Shown here: one piece after another, positions 19,976 through 31,498 of the stretch
How the letters are laid out: each line of letters starts with the position of its first letter
Numbering within the stretch: position 1 is the stretch's first letter
From: Hortaea werneckii
Lineage: Eukaryota; Ascomycota; Dothideomycetes; Mycosphaerellales; Teratosphaeriaceae
Assembly (NCBI GenBank): GCA_037044905.1
Contig: JBAOKB010000177.1
Span: forward strand, 124,001-188,000
DNA length: 64,000 nt
Direction: 5' to 3'
Made by a program: the position numbers and the translations under genes
Notes under the pieces: model-generated
Databases searched by the model: none
Told to the model about the DNA's origin: nothing
What the model saw: only the letters and a program-made list of their open reading frames with translations

Positions 19976-21454
19976 AATGAGATTTGTTTAATAGAGTAAG
20001 TGTCTGCTAGGGATGTGGAAAGTTGGAGGTCGGGAGAGTAAGTGTACGCTTTGTTACATCATAAGAGGATATAGACGGGAGGCCTTTTAAGCGGCACAGC
20101 CACCAACATATTCCTTCGAGACAGGCGTCTGATGCAAAGATATAGTAGCCTACCTAGGTACCTAGTAATACTGGCTTCTTACATAAGATGCGGGACGACA
20201 TCATCACGCGACTACAAGCTCTACCTACGCTTTACCCCCTACATAGGCCGCTATCGTCAGATTGTCATGTCTCGCACGGAAGCCTAGTGCTTATTCTGTC
20301 GTAGAGGGTTACGGATAGGTATGCATACTTCGAAGCGCTAGAGGAAAATGTGTAGAATTGTATTACTGCCCTTGTAACCTCTGGCTCCTACCTAAAGTAA
20401 GTTTGGTAGACTACACAACTTTCGAGAGCAAAAAAATGGAAAATAAAATTGTTCCAGAATGCAAAAGAAATGCTTCCGTAACAGGGAATCCATCGGGAAG
20501 TTAGCAGATGTTCATAATGAATCATTGAGAGTGAATGTGCTTACCGAACCCTGGCCTTGTCGGGCCTCTTCCAGAAGGAAGTGAGAGCGACAAATCCTAG
20601 CCACTAGACCATTACGGATTTGATGAGTGTCGGGAAATTCTGTGCGTATATAGAGTTTGATCAAAGTTCCCGAGTTTCTCGCGGCTGGCCTTTGTGGTCC
20701 TTTGCGACCAATCTTCCACTCTCCGTCGACTGAGTGCCAGATACCGCATATCCGGCAATTTCCCAGCCAAACAACCCAGTTGAGAGCCTCCCTAAGGCCT
20801 ATACGCCATTCAAAATAATCTGATACTCTCGGAATCCAGACATGGTGCTAGGGACATAGGACTTCCGTACTCCAGCAGACGGCCTTCGTGGAAGGCATTG
20901 GCGCTGTCTTTGAGGCTGGTTCAACGCGTATTGATGAAAGGCAATTGGAGTTTGGACCAACGATAGGAATATATTGACATATTTATTTGCTTCGTCTCTT
21001 GGAATGTTAAACAATGCTCAGGTACCTAGGTATCATCTCATGTTCTGTGACCCGATGGCGGTCGCAAGCACAAGTCGGCGTCTGTGGTCGGGCTTTGCCC
21101 ATTCTGTTCGTTCCGCGTCGGAATTCAGCCGCTATGCCTCCATTCCCTCCACCTCACAGCTAGTCAAGACGACAAGGTTCTCCTACACCTCCGGTGGATC
21201 AACAGTGCATACCAGCCTCATGCCGGAGCTTTGCCATGATTCAAATGAACTATAAATCCACATGGCGCTGCATGGTTCCCATCGCCAAGACCATCTCCTC
21301 ACGCGGCAGATGGAGTCGGACTCCACTAATCTGCAGCGGGTAGACAATGCGGCGAGAACGGTACAATGGCTAGCGAGAGTGAAACATATAAATCAAAAGC
21401 CATGAGGATGTCTCGTCTTGATTTGCAGGTATTCGCTCCTGCTATACAGGTAGG
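19976..21454. other. Gene-poor region with promoter block and TE-like debris
   Basis: 1.48 kb without a supportable gene lie between membrane protein A (-) and the GH3 gene (+). It holds promoter block copy A (20054-20104), palindromes TACCTAGGTACCTAG (20151-20165) and AGGTACCTAGGTA (21020-21032), and a TpA-rich stretch (~20134-20420) that looks like degraded repeat sequence. I could not reconstruct an element. Confidence 0.5.
20054..20104 (-). promoter_or_regulatory. Duplicated promoter block, copy A
   Basis: TTACATCATAA (20054-20064) followed by GCGGCACAGCCACC (20091-20104) matches the block upstream of the sister gene. It lies ~79 bp before the ATG at 19975. The spacing between the two elements is 37 bp here and 31 bp in the other copy. 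Confidence 0.55.
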
Positions 21455-23910
21455 ATGGCAAAGCTCCTTAGTGTTCTTGGAGCCCTGCTCCCTCTCCTTC
21501 ATCAGACAGATGCAGTAGGCTATACCAATGCATCTGAAGTGCGTTACTATGGCCTTAGCCCGCCAGTCTATCCAACACGTGAGTATCATGTCCGTCGACT
21601 CTGACATGATGAATACTAACGCCATTTCCAACTCAGCCGAAGGCAATGGTGGCAACTCGTCCTCATGGCAAGCCGCGTACGCCCGCGCATATTCCCTCAT
21701 CTCCCAGATGACTCTCGAGGAGAAGGTCAACGTAACTCATGGCCACGAAGGACAATGTGTGGGCAACAGCGGCGCTGTACCGCGACTGGGCGTGCCACAA
21801 CTTTGCTTCGCCGACGCTCCAGACGGTATTCGAGGACAGGAGTTCGTTTCATCTTTCCCGGCTCAGATCATGGTAGGCGCTAGCTTTGACCGGGACTTGA
21901 TGTACCGATATGGCAAAGCTTTGGGAGAGGAGTATCGCGGAAAGGGCATCAATGCTGCTTTGTTGCCTGTAGCTGGTCCGTTGGGAAGGGTGGCGAGAGG
22001 AGGAAGGAACTGGGAAGGTGAGACTCCTCGATTAACTGCATAATGTGCAAGGGGCTGATCGCATTTCTCCAGGCTTCGGCGCTGACCCCTATCTCTCTGG
22101 TGCTGGCATGGAGAACGTTGTGCTTGGTCTGCAAGACCAAGGCGTCATTGGAACAGCGAAGCATTTCCTTCTGAATGAAGAGGAATTTCGACGTAACCCT
22201 GGCGAGCTCGGTGAAGCCATGTCAAGCAACGTGGACGATAGGACTATCCATGAGCTCTACGCTTTCCCCTTCATGGATGCCCTGCACGCGGGTGTGGCGA
22301 GCATTATGTACGCAGACAACATCTTTTCTGGATAGGAAATTGCTGACATTCTTTGCAGGTGTTCGTACCAGCGAGCAAACAACAGCTATGCCTGCCAGAA
22401 CAGCAAGCTTATGAACGGCATACTAAAGTCTGAACTTGGCTTCCAAGGCTACGTGGTCTCCGACTGGGGTGGACAGCATGCTGGCGTCGCTTCAGCTAAT
22501 GCTGGTCTGGATCTCGTCATGCCCGATGCTGGGTACTGGGGTGGCAACTTGACACAAGCGGTCAACAACGGCTCTGTCAGTGACACCCGACTGGACGATA
22601 TGGTGGCCCGAATTCTGGCCGCATACTACTATCTGAACCAGGATCAAGGCTACCCAGAACCTGGTGTTTATCCCTACAACGTAGAGCACGAGATCATCGA
22701 TGTTCGCGGGGACCACGCTTCGTTGATCCGCGAGATTGGCGCCGCCGGCACAGTCCTCGTCAAGAACGTCAACAACACCCTCCCGCTCAAGAATCCAAGA
22801 TACCTTGACATCTTTGGCTACGATGCGAAGCTACCGGCCTCTCCATGGACGAACCCATCTCGTTTCGGCGGAGGCTACGAGGTCAACTTTGGCTGGAACA
22901 CCCTAAATGGCACATTGATCACCGGTGGCGGGTCCGGATCTAGCACACCTCCATACGTGATCTCGCCCTTCCAAGCTCTGCAGGATCGGGTCTTGAAGGA
23001 CCGCGGTACTGTGAGATGGGACTTCGATGCTGAGAACCCCATCGTCTTCGCCAATGCCGAAGCATGCATTGTGTTCATCAATGCCTACGCTTCAGAGTCG
23101 TTCGACCGCACTACGTTGCAGGACGATTTCAGCGACAGACTGGTGCAGAATGTCGCCGCGAACTGCTCGAACACTATTGTGGTCATGCATGATGCCGGTA
23201 TCAGAGTTGTGGATAGCTGGATTGATCATCCTAACATCACAGCCGTCCTATACGCAATGTTGCCAGGTCAGGAAAGCGGCAACGCTATTGCGGACGTGCT
23301 CTACGGTGATGTCTCTCCGTCCGGACGTCTCCCCTTCACAGTCGCCAAGAAAGAATCGGACTATGGTCTTCTCCTTAACTCTACCATCAGCTTCGAACCT
23401 TTCCCGCAGTCCAATTTCACAGAGGGTCTATACATCGACTACCGCTACTTCGACAAGCACAACATCACGCCACGTTATGAATTCGGATATGGACTTTCTT
23501 ACTCAAGCTTTGACTACTCTGACATTTCTGTTGAGTGCCACGATGATACCGCTCCTGAGTATGTGCCTTCAACTACCAATACGACAACACAAGGCGGCGA
23601 CTCAGCCCTGTGGGAGGTTCTCTACACCGTCAAAGCAAGCATTACCAATTCAGGCGAGGTTGCTGCGCATGAAGTGCCACAGCTCTATCTAGGGGTGCCT
23701 AATGCTCCCGAGAGGCAGCTGAGAGGATTTGAACGGGTCTTTGTGAAGCCTGGTGAGACGCAAGAAGTGGAATTTAAGGTTACTAGGAGAGATCTCAGTA
23801 TTTGGGATGTCGTCAAGCAGGACTGGCAGCTGCAGAAGGGAAGATATAGCGTTGATGTCGGAGCTAGCAGTCGAGATATCAGACTGCAGGATCAGATTTA
23901 CAGGAAGTAA
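21455..23910 (+). CDS. Secreted GH3 beta-glucosidase
   Basis: Four exons are supported: 21455-21578, 21637-22017, 22073-22307 and 22359-23910. The three introns are 58, 55 and 51 bp with GT-AG ends. The lengths sum to 763 aa. The N-terminus (MAKLLSVLGALLPLLHQTDA) is a signal peptide. The GH3 N domain includes FADAPDGIR and KHFLLNE; the nucleophile is predicted as D282 in YVVSDWGG. The C domain carries LPGQESGNAIADVLYGDVSP and a C-terminal fibronectin-III-like domain ends the protein. It should release glucose from beta-glucosides outside the cell (family knowledge). The gene converges on the secreted Ser/Thr-rich gene with only 56 bp between stops. Intron 3 begins GTACGC inside the codon for Met. 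Confidence 0.85.
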
Positions 23911-23966
23911 AGTTCGCCAGGAATCTGTCTGACCTGAACGAAAAATGCATTTAATTCAAATCCAAT

Positions 23967-26900
23967 TCAATCTGCAGTTTTACTCAAAGGCAGATCGCTC
24001 TTCAAAGAGAGCAAATTATCCACCACCTCCGTCCCCGCCGAAATCGCCGCATCAATCTTATCCGCCGTCTCCTCCACTTTCTCCGCCACCCTACAAGCCG
24101 CCTTACTCGCTTTCATGACTGAATTTATAATCGGGCCAATAATCGGTATACATGCGAGTACTGTCCCAGCAATATCCATCCCTAAAATCACTTTCTCGCA
24201 AATCTCCGCCGTCATGTCCGATCCGCCTTCGTGGTCCTGAAAGCTGAAGGAGAGAAACAGTCGAGTATCTGGCCCATCGGTTCGATTGCCGGAATAGTAC
24301 TCTATCAGCATCAGGCCGGCCATATTGCATAGTAAGATCTCCTCCTCGGCTAGCGGTACATAGGGTATCACGACGCCACCGGCCACCGCCGGTAGATTAT
24401 TGTCGGTGCTCCCGGCAGTCACGGTACCGTTGAAACACATCTCTGTGCTCGAAGCATTGGCTAACATGGCAGCAAGCGTGAACGTCAGATTCCGCACCCC
24501 TTCGTCCTTGGTATATAAGTGACCATCGTGGATCGTGACCACTAATTCGCCTTCTTTCATATCACCGTGAGAACCAGGATACACGATCCCAGAAATCGTG
24601 GCGTTGGGCTGACACTCTTCTTCGGGACAAGCGACGCTCAGCGCCGAATGCAGAGCCGACGAGAGCGCTGTTGCGGTCAGGTTGCCAACGTATGCGCTCG
24701 AGTCCACGGGGGCTTTGACGTAGACGTACGGGGTTGGAGAGGGCGTGCTGAGCATTGCCCATCGAGCATCGCCTGTTGTTACGCACTAGTCGATGTTAGC
24801 ATTTGAGCTTGATCTGTTGTCCGTGTAGAGAAGTCTTTCATACCTTCGGAGCATCTGTGATCGGGATGTTCATCCCAACAGTCGCTTCGCATGCTATTAC
24901 CGTGCCATTTATTTCTTCATTCCCGTTTTGACCAAGTGTAGTAGTCCAGACCCAGGGATCGGCTGTTACTGTGACGGTTGAGACTGGGGTGGATGATGTG
25001 CTTGATGGTAGGGTTGCGGTGGGAGACGTGACGGGAGCGTTGCTGGTTAAGGTCGAGCGGTAAGGCTCAGATGTTTCACCATTGGTATCGCTCTTGGATG
25101 TTACTACATCTGTCGTGTCTGGGAGTGGATTGCTTGAAGCAGTAATGTCGTCTTCTGGAGTTGCATGTGTATCTGCACTCGAGTTTCGTGACTTGTAATT
25201 CTGATCCAATGTAACGGAAGGAGAAGAATGACTTGAATTGCCGTATGGCACATGTGAAAGTCCAAAGGATCGTCTGGGTGACCAATTTTGTTAGACATAT
25301 TCACTCCTATCTACTCCTTGTCGGAATTGAGGACCTACCTACTCCTGATCAAAATATTCCTCCCCCGAAGCTGCCTCCTCAATGCTCTGACCTCCCCCAC
25401 CCGTATTCTCGGCATCGGTAGCATGTTGCTCTAAGCCAGCACTTCCAGTCTCTTCAGCACCAGAAGCCGGCGTGGTAGAGGGCACATCGGCGAATTCATG
25501 CACCCATCGCTGCCCCAGTACCGCCGAACCCAAGTGCACAGAATGAGGTCTCGTTTCCGTACTGCTACCGTATTGAGAAGGTGCCGGTGAAGTGCCATGT
25601 GACACCGTCAAGTGAACATGGGACTGACTTTCACTCCCTGGTTCAGTGCGAGCAGATATTAGTCCGATCGGTCCCTTTTTAAGCGGAGGCACTGACGAGC
25701 TGATGACTCCAGTAACGCTAGCGGTCGAGACATTAGTACCAACAGCCTGGCTTGGATAGGAGACAGAAATATTGCTTGAAAGTCGCGCACTACAGGCTAG
25801 GCCATCAATACTGATAGTTGGAAGCGCGGAACCTGTGCCATTGCTTGAGTAGGCAGACGCAGCCATTCGCGAGCGTATCGAACTGTTGCTCCCGGAACCG
25901 GCATATGACTTGTCCACGATAAAGGGCTCGCCGTTGCGGGGTTTTGGGTTTCTGGCACCGAGATTGGCAGCTGAACCTGTATTGGCGGTTTTCACAGTCA
26001 GGTAGGAAGTTGAGGTGCCCTTGGGGAAGAAGGCAGTGCCCCCTGATGAGCCCGCAGCACTCTCAGTGGGGAGAAGTCCGCCGCTTGCTGCTGTCGAACT
26101 TGCTGGGTCGCAGATCTCGTCTCTCGCGGTGACGGTATCCTCGTTGCACACGAAAGTGCTGGTGAACGTCGAGCCGGAAGAGATCAGTGTAGGAGAGCAA
26201 TTACTCACTGTCCTCAGTCGAAGAACATCCCTCTTCTGCTTGCACTCGGAAGGTAAGCCAACGGGAAGAGCGCTGTCGGGATAATCATCACCTTGCATCT
26301 CATCGGGGCTCACGTCGTCAGGAACAGGGCACGCGGGACCATCGTTTCCGTCGGCACCAGATGTTGTAGCGTTTCCTAAGGGATTGCTCTGAGCACTGCC
26401 AGATGGCGAGACAACACCGCCACTAACAGAGGTACCATTCCAATTCAAGGCAGGTGAGGTGGCATTGCTCGAGGCAACTCTCTTCGAGCGAATATGAGAC
26501 CTGGTTTGACTTGAAGGGGCGGCGTTCGGCATGTTGTCACTGTCGAATCCGGCATCCTGCGCAGCGTTCTGTTGCGAGGCGCTGCCCTGTGCACCGCCAG
26601 ATACAGTAGAGAAGCAGTGTTTTCCGTGCCCTGATTTCCTCCGTCTCCAGCCCGATTGCCGGCTGCGTCACCTCTGCTCCATTGGTCAGGGATGTCGTTG
26701 GGGGAGTCGCCTTCCATATTGTCTATGGCGCCGCCGTTTTGTTGACTTGCTCCTCCCTTTTGCTGGTCGGCATTTCCCATCTGGCCATTCTGCCCTGCAT
26801 TCCTCGAGGGACTGTCATTTCCTTGCCCGGCCCGTCCAACATCCTGAGTTTCCCCTTGTGCAGCAGTACCATCAACACCACTGCCATCGCCAACATTTAC

Positions 26901-27911
26901 AGCTTCACCGTCCGCGCTAGCTCCGCCCTGAACCACACCAGCCTGCCCATCGTCAATCCCTGACTGATCGTTCTCAAAACTCGCAGGATCAACCTCACTA
27001 GCCCCATGAGCAGCCCGACTCTCCTCCGCCTGCTCCATCTGCACCGGATCAACCTGCGCCAGATCTGCAGCCGAAACGTCTTCACCCTTCACAGGGATTA
27101 AATGGTTGAACTTATCCTTGATCGGCTGTCCATAGCGATCGACAGCGAATTGTCCTGCTTGACCGGCGACATGACCGGCATGTGGTTTGGCGACTTCCCA
27201 GACTTTGCCCCAGAAGCTAGAGCCTGAGTTTTCTTCTGCGTTCTGCATGGGGAGCATAGCGGATAGTGGCGGGACAGTGGTGTAAGGGCATGGTGGGTTC
27301 GGGGTCTTGGATGCACTGGCTTTGATGCCGTCTGGACAGATGCAGATGGTTGTCTTGAGGAGGTTTTTCTTTGAGATTGTTGGGGTGCAGTAGTGAGCGT
27401 TCGTCGTAGATGCTGAGGTAATGGATGATGTTGGAGAGACGCTCCCAGACGCTGTGTTGGAGACTGATGAGGTGCTTACGGCGTCTGAGGCCGAAGCCGT
27501 ACGAGTCGATGCCGCTAAGGGGGAAAATGACGGAGGAGATGATGAGGTCCCAGCTACCCTGATGCTGGAACTACTTGAGGAGCTTCGACTGGTGGTAGAC
27601 GACGAAGCCGCCGCTCGCAAAGAAGTAGTCTTCGAACTAGTCACACTGGTAGCTTTACTCTGCGTCGTGACTTGGGAAGCAGACAGCGAAGCTTTATTGG
27701 AATTCACCGTAGCCTTCACAGTCGCCTTAGAAGTAGCTTTGGTCGACTTTGAGCCTCCAGCGGCAGGTTTCGGTTTGTTCTTGCTCTTGCCGAGGATCGC
27801 ATTGCGAGCATCGAGAAATTCAGGAGTCTCGTCCTCGACAATTGATTCCTGGGTAAGGGAAAGACAGATACAGAGCCCGAAGAGGGCCACCAGCAGGGTA
27901 GTGAGACGCAT
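23967..27911 (-). CDS. Large secreted Ser/Thr-rich protein with a frame change
   Basis: The best model is exons 27911-26672, 26630-25343, 25273-24844 and 24785-23967, 1258 aa. The last two introns (69 and 58 bp, GT-AG) are convincing; the first is a poor 41-bp GTGACG...TCAG candidate that happens to restore the frame, so a single-base indel or a broken gene is equally possible. The start gives a signal peptide (MRLTTLLVALFGLCICLSL). Then come Lys/Ser/Thr-rich and Asn/Gln/Gly/Asp-rich low-complexity stretches, and a C-terminal folded-looking region with paired Cys, several Asn-x-Ser/Thr sites and a hydrophobic patch near the end (GTVLACIPIIGPIINSVM). I recognise no family. A cell-wall or extracellular protein is inferred. 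Confidence 0.55.
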
Positions 27912-29098
27912 CTTGATGTGATGTTGTCTTGGATGGAGTAGAGGCGGTATCTGGTATGACAGACGAAAGATGTAGGTTTGACTGTTGATATAGTTAACAA
28001 TATCGTTGATGCCGGATCAAAGACTGATGAAAATAGTGTCGTATGATCGTTATTCTTGTCTGACCAGATTGATGTCGCAAAGAAAGTTGAAAGCAGAAGA
28101 GACTGTCCTCTTGTCTGCTTTCAGACGGAAGGTTCCAGTCCGCCCACGTGCTGTAGTTCCCTGACTTTATATCAGAAGCTTCCAAGAAGTAGCTTGTGAT
28201 GGTAGGAGGTGAAGCCGTGATCTTGATGTCTGTTATAAGGCGGGAAGACGTGTGATGGTACCTCGTTGTGCTCAAACAGGGTGACTGTGCCTTAGATAGG
28301 TACCAGCAAGTTTGAGATGCCAGATAGTATAGACGAGAGCCGTATAGTGAAGTTGGTGTAGATATGCAGTCAAACTTGCATCCGCCCCAAAAGCAGACCT
28401 CTTTTTAATCCCTCCGCCATGGAGCTGCAAACAAGACGGAACCTTTCTGTAAAAACGCACGAGCAACCCCTCCCGTCCCAGAGAGAAGACGGAAAGACAG
28501 CATGTGTTTAACTAGTGATGCACCAAGTGAGTCAGGTCTAGTGTGGACGAGATCATTTGACCCCCACCCCCTGCAAGAAAGCAGGAATTGGAGAAGGGTT
28601 TGACGACCAGATGAAACATTCGAGATCGTATCTCACTCTGGATCGATCTGTATCAGAATCGAACGTGCCGTACCGCTCAAGGACGGGAATGGGATGGGGG
28701 CAAAATCCCAAAATCCTAGGATTGATTGTTTCGCGAAAAGCTGTCCACGAGCTCGTTTTCGTTCTCCTTGCTGCGAGATGAAGCGACCTTACACGTGAAG
28801 GCTCCCGTCCCCAAAGCTGCATCAAAACCCCGACAAGGGCGGAGAAAGTACAACCCCCTCACTATTTTTCGACGCAGGAAGGAGAAGACACCCAAGAAAT
28901 CCCAATTGGAGGCAGGAACAGACATTTTTCTCTGCATTTAGACGGAACCCCAATTTTCTTAGAAAGACATTCAAGGTTTCCCCGTCCCCCCCGCCCCCCC
29001 CCAAAAAGACTGAAACCCATCCATTCCATCAGCATCACCCGCCCCTACGGATTCGGGAATAGAACACTCGCCTCCCCCTCTCCCCTCTCCCCTCAATC
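27912..29098. other. Intergenic region upstream of the secreted protein gene
   Basis: 1.19 kb between the minus-strand secreted protein ATG and the stop of GH3-2. No supportable gene; a C-rich run lies near 28986-29003. It should contain the promoter of the secreted gene and the 3' flank of GH3-2. Confidence 0.5.
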
Positions 29099-31498
29099 CT
29101 AAGTAACAGTGAACGTCCCATTAACCCTCAAATCCCCACTCCCGCCCCCGACCATAACCATAAAATCCCCCTTCTCCACCGTCCACCGCATCTTCCCCGG
29201 CCTCCCCTGCCAAACCCCACAATCCCCCACCTCAAGCGGAATCTCCACCTGCACCGTCTCGCCAGCTTCCAAATACACCTTCTCGAACCCCTTGAGCAAC
29301 ATATTCGGCACATCAACACTAGCCAACAAGTCCTTGACATAAAGCTGCACTACTTCCGCCCCGGCGCGAGGGCCGGAATTCGTCACCGACACGCTCGCGG
29401 TCAGGGAATCGCTCGCGGAGACGTTAGTCGCGCTGAGCGAGAAGTTCCCGTACGTGAAATCCGTATACGAAAGGCCATAACCAAAGGGAAACCAGGGCTC
29501 CGGCGTACCGAGGACGTACTGGTGGCCGAAATACAGATTTCCGTCTGCGCCGACGAAGCCCGGGTCCACGGGACGGCCGGAGTTGTAGTAGTCGTAGTTT
29601 ACCGGTAAATCGCCTACGGAGTGAGGGAAGGAGACGGAGAGTTTCCCGCTCGGGTTGACGTCGCCGAATAAGATATCCGAAAGGGCATGGCCGCCCTCCT
29701 GGGAAGGGTAGAATTGCTGGACCAGCGAGGCCGTGGTGTTGGAGAGCCAGGGTTCGGTGATGGGTTTGCCGGACTGGAAGACGACGACGGTGGGTTTGCC
29801 GGTGGCGATGATGGTGCGGAGGAGGGGCCGCATGGCGCCGACGAGGGAAAGGTCGTTGATGTCGACGTGCTCGCCGGTGGTGGCGTTTAGGCCTTCCCAG
29901 AGTTCGCGTTGGTCGCGGGACCAGGTCCCCACGACTACGACGGCGACGTCGGCGGAGTTGGCGGCGGCTACGGCTTCGGAGAAGCCGGATTCGGAGTTCG
30001 ACCAGCGTTCGCAGCCTTGCGCGTAGGTTACGGAGTCGTTGCCGATGGCGGAGCGGATGCCGGCTAAGGGGGTGACGCCGCGGTACTGTGAGCGGTAGAC
30101 GACGTAGTCGCCATAGTTCATGAAGCCATCTGCCATGGGCCCGATGACAGCGACTTTCTTGTCCTTGCTGATGGGGAGGGTTTCGGCGTCGTTCTTGAGG
30201 AGGACGATGGAGTCGCGGTCGATTTCACGGGCGAGAGACTTGGCGTAGTCGTTGTTGATGATGTCTTCCCACTCAGAAGCCGGAGCGGCGGGGTATGGGT
30301 TTTCGAACAGGCCCATGGTGAACTTGGAGCGGAGGAGGCGGGTGACGGCAGTGTCCACCGTGTCTTCACTCAATCGACCGCTGGCCACGAGCTCGGGGAT
30401 CGAGCGGTAGTTGAAGGAGCCACCGCCCATCTCCACATCACCTCCGGCAGGGAGGGCGTTCATAGCGACACACTCGTTGCCTTTCGTGATAGGGCTGTTG
30501 TAATCGTTTAGTGGAAGTGGGCAGACGTAAAAGTTCTTTGCCAGTCTGTCTGTACCGCCTGCGTCGGACATGACGAAGAACTCGTAACCCCATTCGTCCC
30601 TCAGAATGTCCGTCAGGGTGAAATGGTCGCTCACAGCCGGCACACCATCCTGGCTGTGGTAAGCGGACATGATAGCCCAAGCGCCGCCCTCTGTGACCGC
30701 CTTGTGGTAGCTAGGCAACCATGTCGTTCTCAGAGCTCTCTCTCCGAAATGCTGTGGGCCGGTGTTCAAACCTTGGTCTGGATCACCAAACGCGGCGTAG
30801 TGCTTCAACATCGCACTGACATTCAGGCTCTGCAAGCCGTGGATGTACGATTTGGCAGTTTCGCCGGCAAGATAGCCATCTTCACCAAATGTCTCTTCCA
30901 CACGGCCGAATCGCAGTTCGCGGGCGAGATCGGCGAGGGGTGCGAAGAGCTGGTTTACTCCTAGCGCCTTGGCCTCTCGGGCAATCTGTTCGGCCATCAA
31001 TTGCGTTTGAGTGCGGTTGAAGGTGCATGCGTATCCGATAGGAGAGTTGAAGAGGGTGGCGTTTCCGATCAAAAACCCGTGAATGCCCTCGGTTTGGACG
31101 ATAGTCGGGATGCCTAGTCTCGTTTCATTGACGGCGTAATCTTGACCTCGTTTGATGTTCGTAGCAAGCCAGTCCCATGAGATGGGGTAGCCCACATAAA
31201 ACATGCCGGCCTTTTGGTCGAAGTTCACCGCTAGTCCTGTTTCATTAAAGGCGCCGGAAGTCGTGTTGAGCCAGTTGGAGATGTCGCCTTGCATCAGCTG
31301 GGCGGCCTTCTCCTCGATAGTCATCCGGCCGAGGAGGTCTGTTATTCTGTCCTCGATGGCAACTGAAGGATCTTTGTAAGGTGCATTGGCGAGAGATGAG
31401 TCGGAAGAATGGCCTTTGTCATGGCCATGACCCCATTGGGCGTTTGCGAGGGTGAGAGCGCTGGCCAACGAGACGGCCAAGCTCTTGAAGACGACCAT
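29099..31498 (-). CDS. Secreted GH3 glycoside hydrolase 2
   Basis: The open frame starts at 31576 but the ATG at 31498 begins a clean signal peptide (MVVFKSLAVSLASALTLANA), giving 799 aa in one exon. The GH3 N domain has MTIEEKAAQLMQGD, IPTIVQTEGIHG and LARELRFGRVEETFGEDGYL; the nucleophile is predicted as D312 in FFVMSDAGGTD. The C domain holds SIVLLKNDAETLP and VAVVVVGTWSRDQ, followed by a fibronectin-III-like end. The wording is closer to the BglX-type branch than to the other GH3 gene at 21.5 kb, so the two are not recent duplicates. The substrate (beta-glucan, xylan or other beta-glycosides) cannot be read from sequence. It shares a 974-bp divergent promoter with the Sds3-like gene. Confidence 0.85.
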   Translation of the reverse strand: MVVFKSLAVSLASALTLANAQWGHGHDKGHSSDSSLANAPYKDPSVAIEDRITDLLGRMTIEEKAAQLMQGDISNWLNTTSGAFNETGLAVNFDQKAGMFYVGYPISWDWLATNIKRGQDYAVNETRLGIPTIVQTEGIHGFLIGNATLFNSPIGYACTFNRTQTQLMAEQIAREAKALGVNQLFAPLADLARELRFGRVEETFGEDGYLAGETAKSYIHGLQSLNVSAMLKHYAAFGDPDQGLNTGPQHFGERALRTTWLPSYHKAVTEGGAWAIMSAYHSQDGVPAVSDHFTLTDILRDEWGYEFFVMSDAGGTDRLAKNFYVCPLPLNDYNSPITKGNECVAMNALPAGGDVEMGGGSFNYRSIPELVASGRLSEDTVDTAVTRLLRSKFTMGLFENPYPAAPASEWEDIINNDYAKSLAREIDRDSIVLLKNDAETLPISKDKKVAVIGPMADGFMNYGDYVVYRSQYRGVTPLAGIRSAIGNDSVTYAQGCERWSNSESGFSEAVAAANSADVAVVVVGTWSRDQRELWEGLNATTGEHVDINDLSLVGAMRPLLRTIIATGKPTVVVFQSGKPITEPWLSNTTASLVQQFYPSQEGGHALSDILFGDVNPSGKLSVSFPHSVGDLPVNYDYYNSGRPVDPGFVGADGNLYFGHQYVLGTPEPWFPFGYGLSYTDFTYGNFSLSATNVSASDSLTASVSVTNSGPRAGAEVVQLYVKDLLASVDVPNMLLKGFEKVYLEAGETVQVEIPLEVGDCGVWQGRPGKMRWTVEKGDFMVMVGGGSGDLRVNGTFTVT

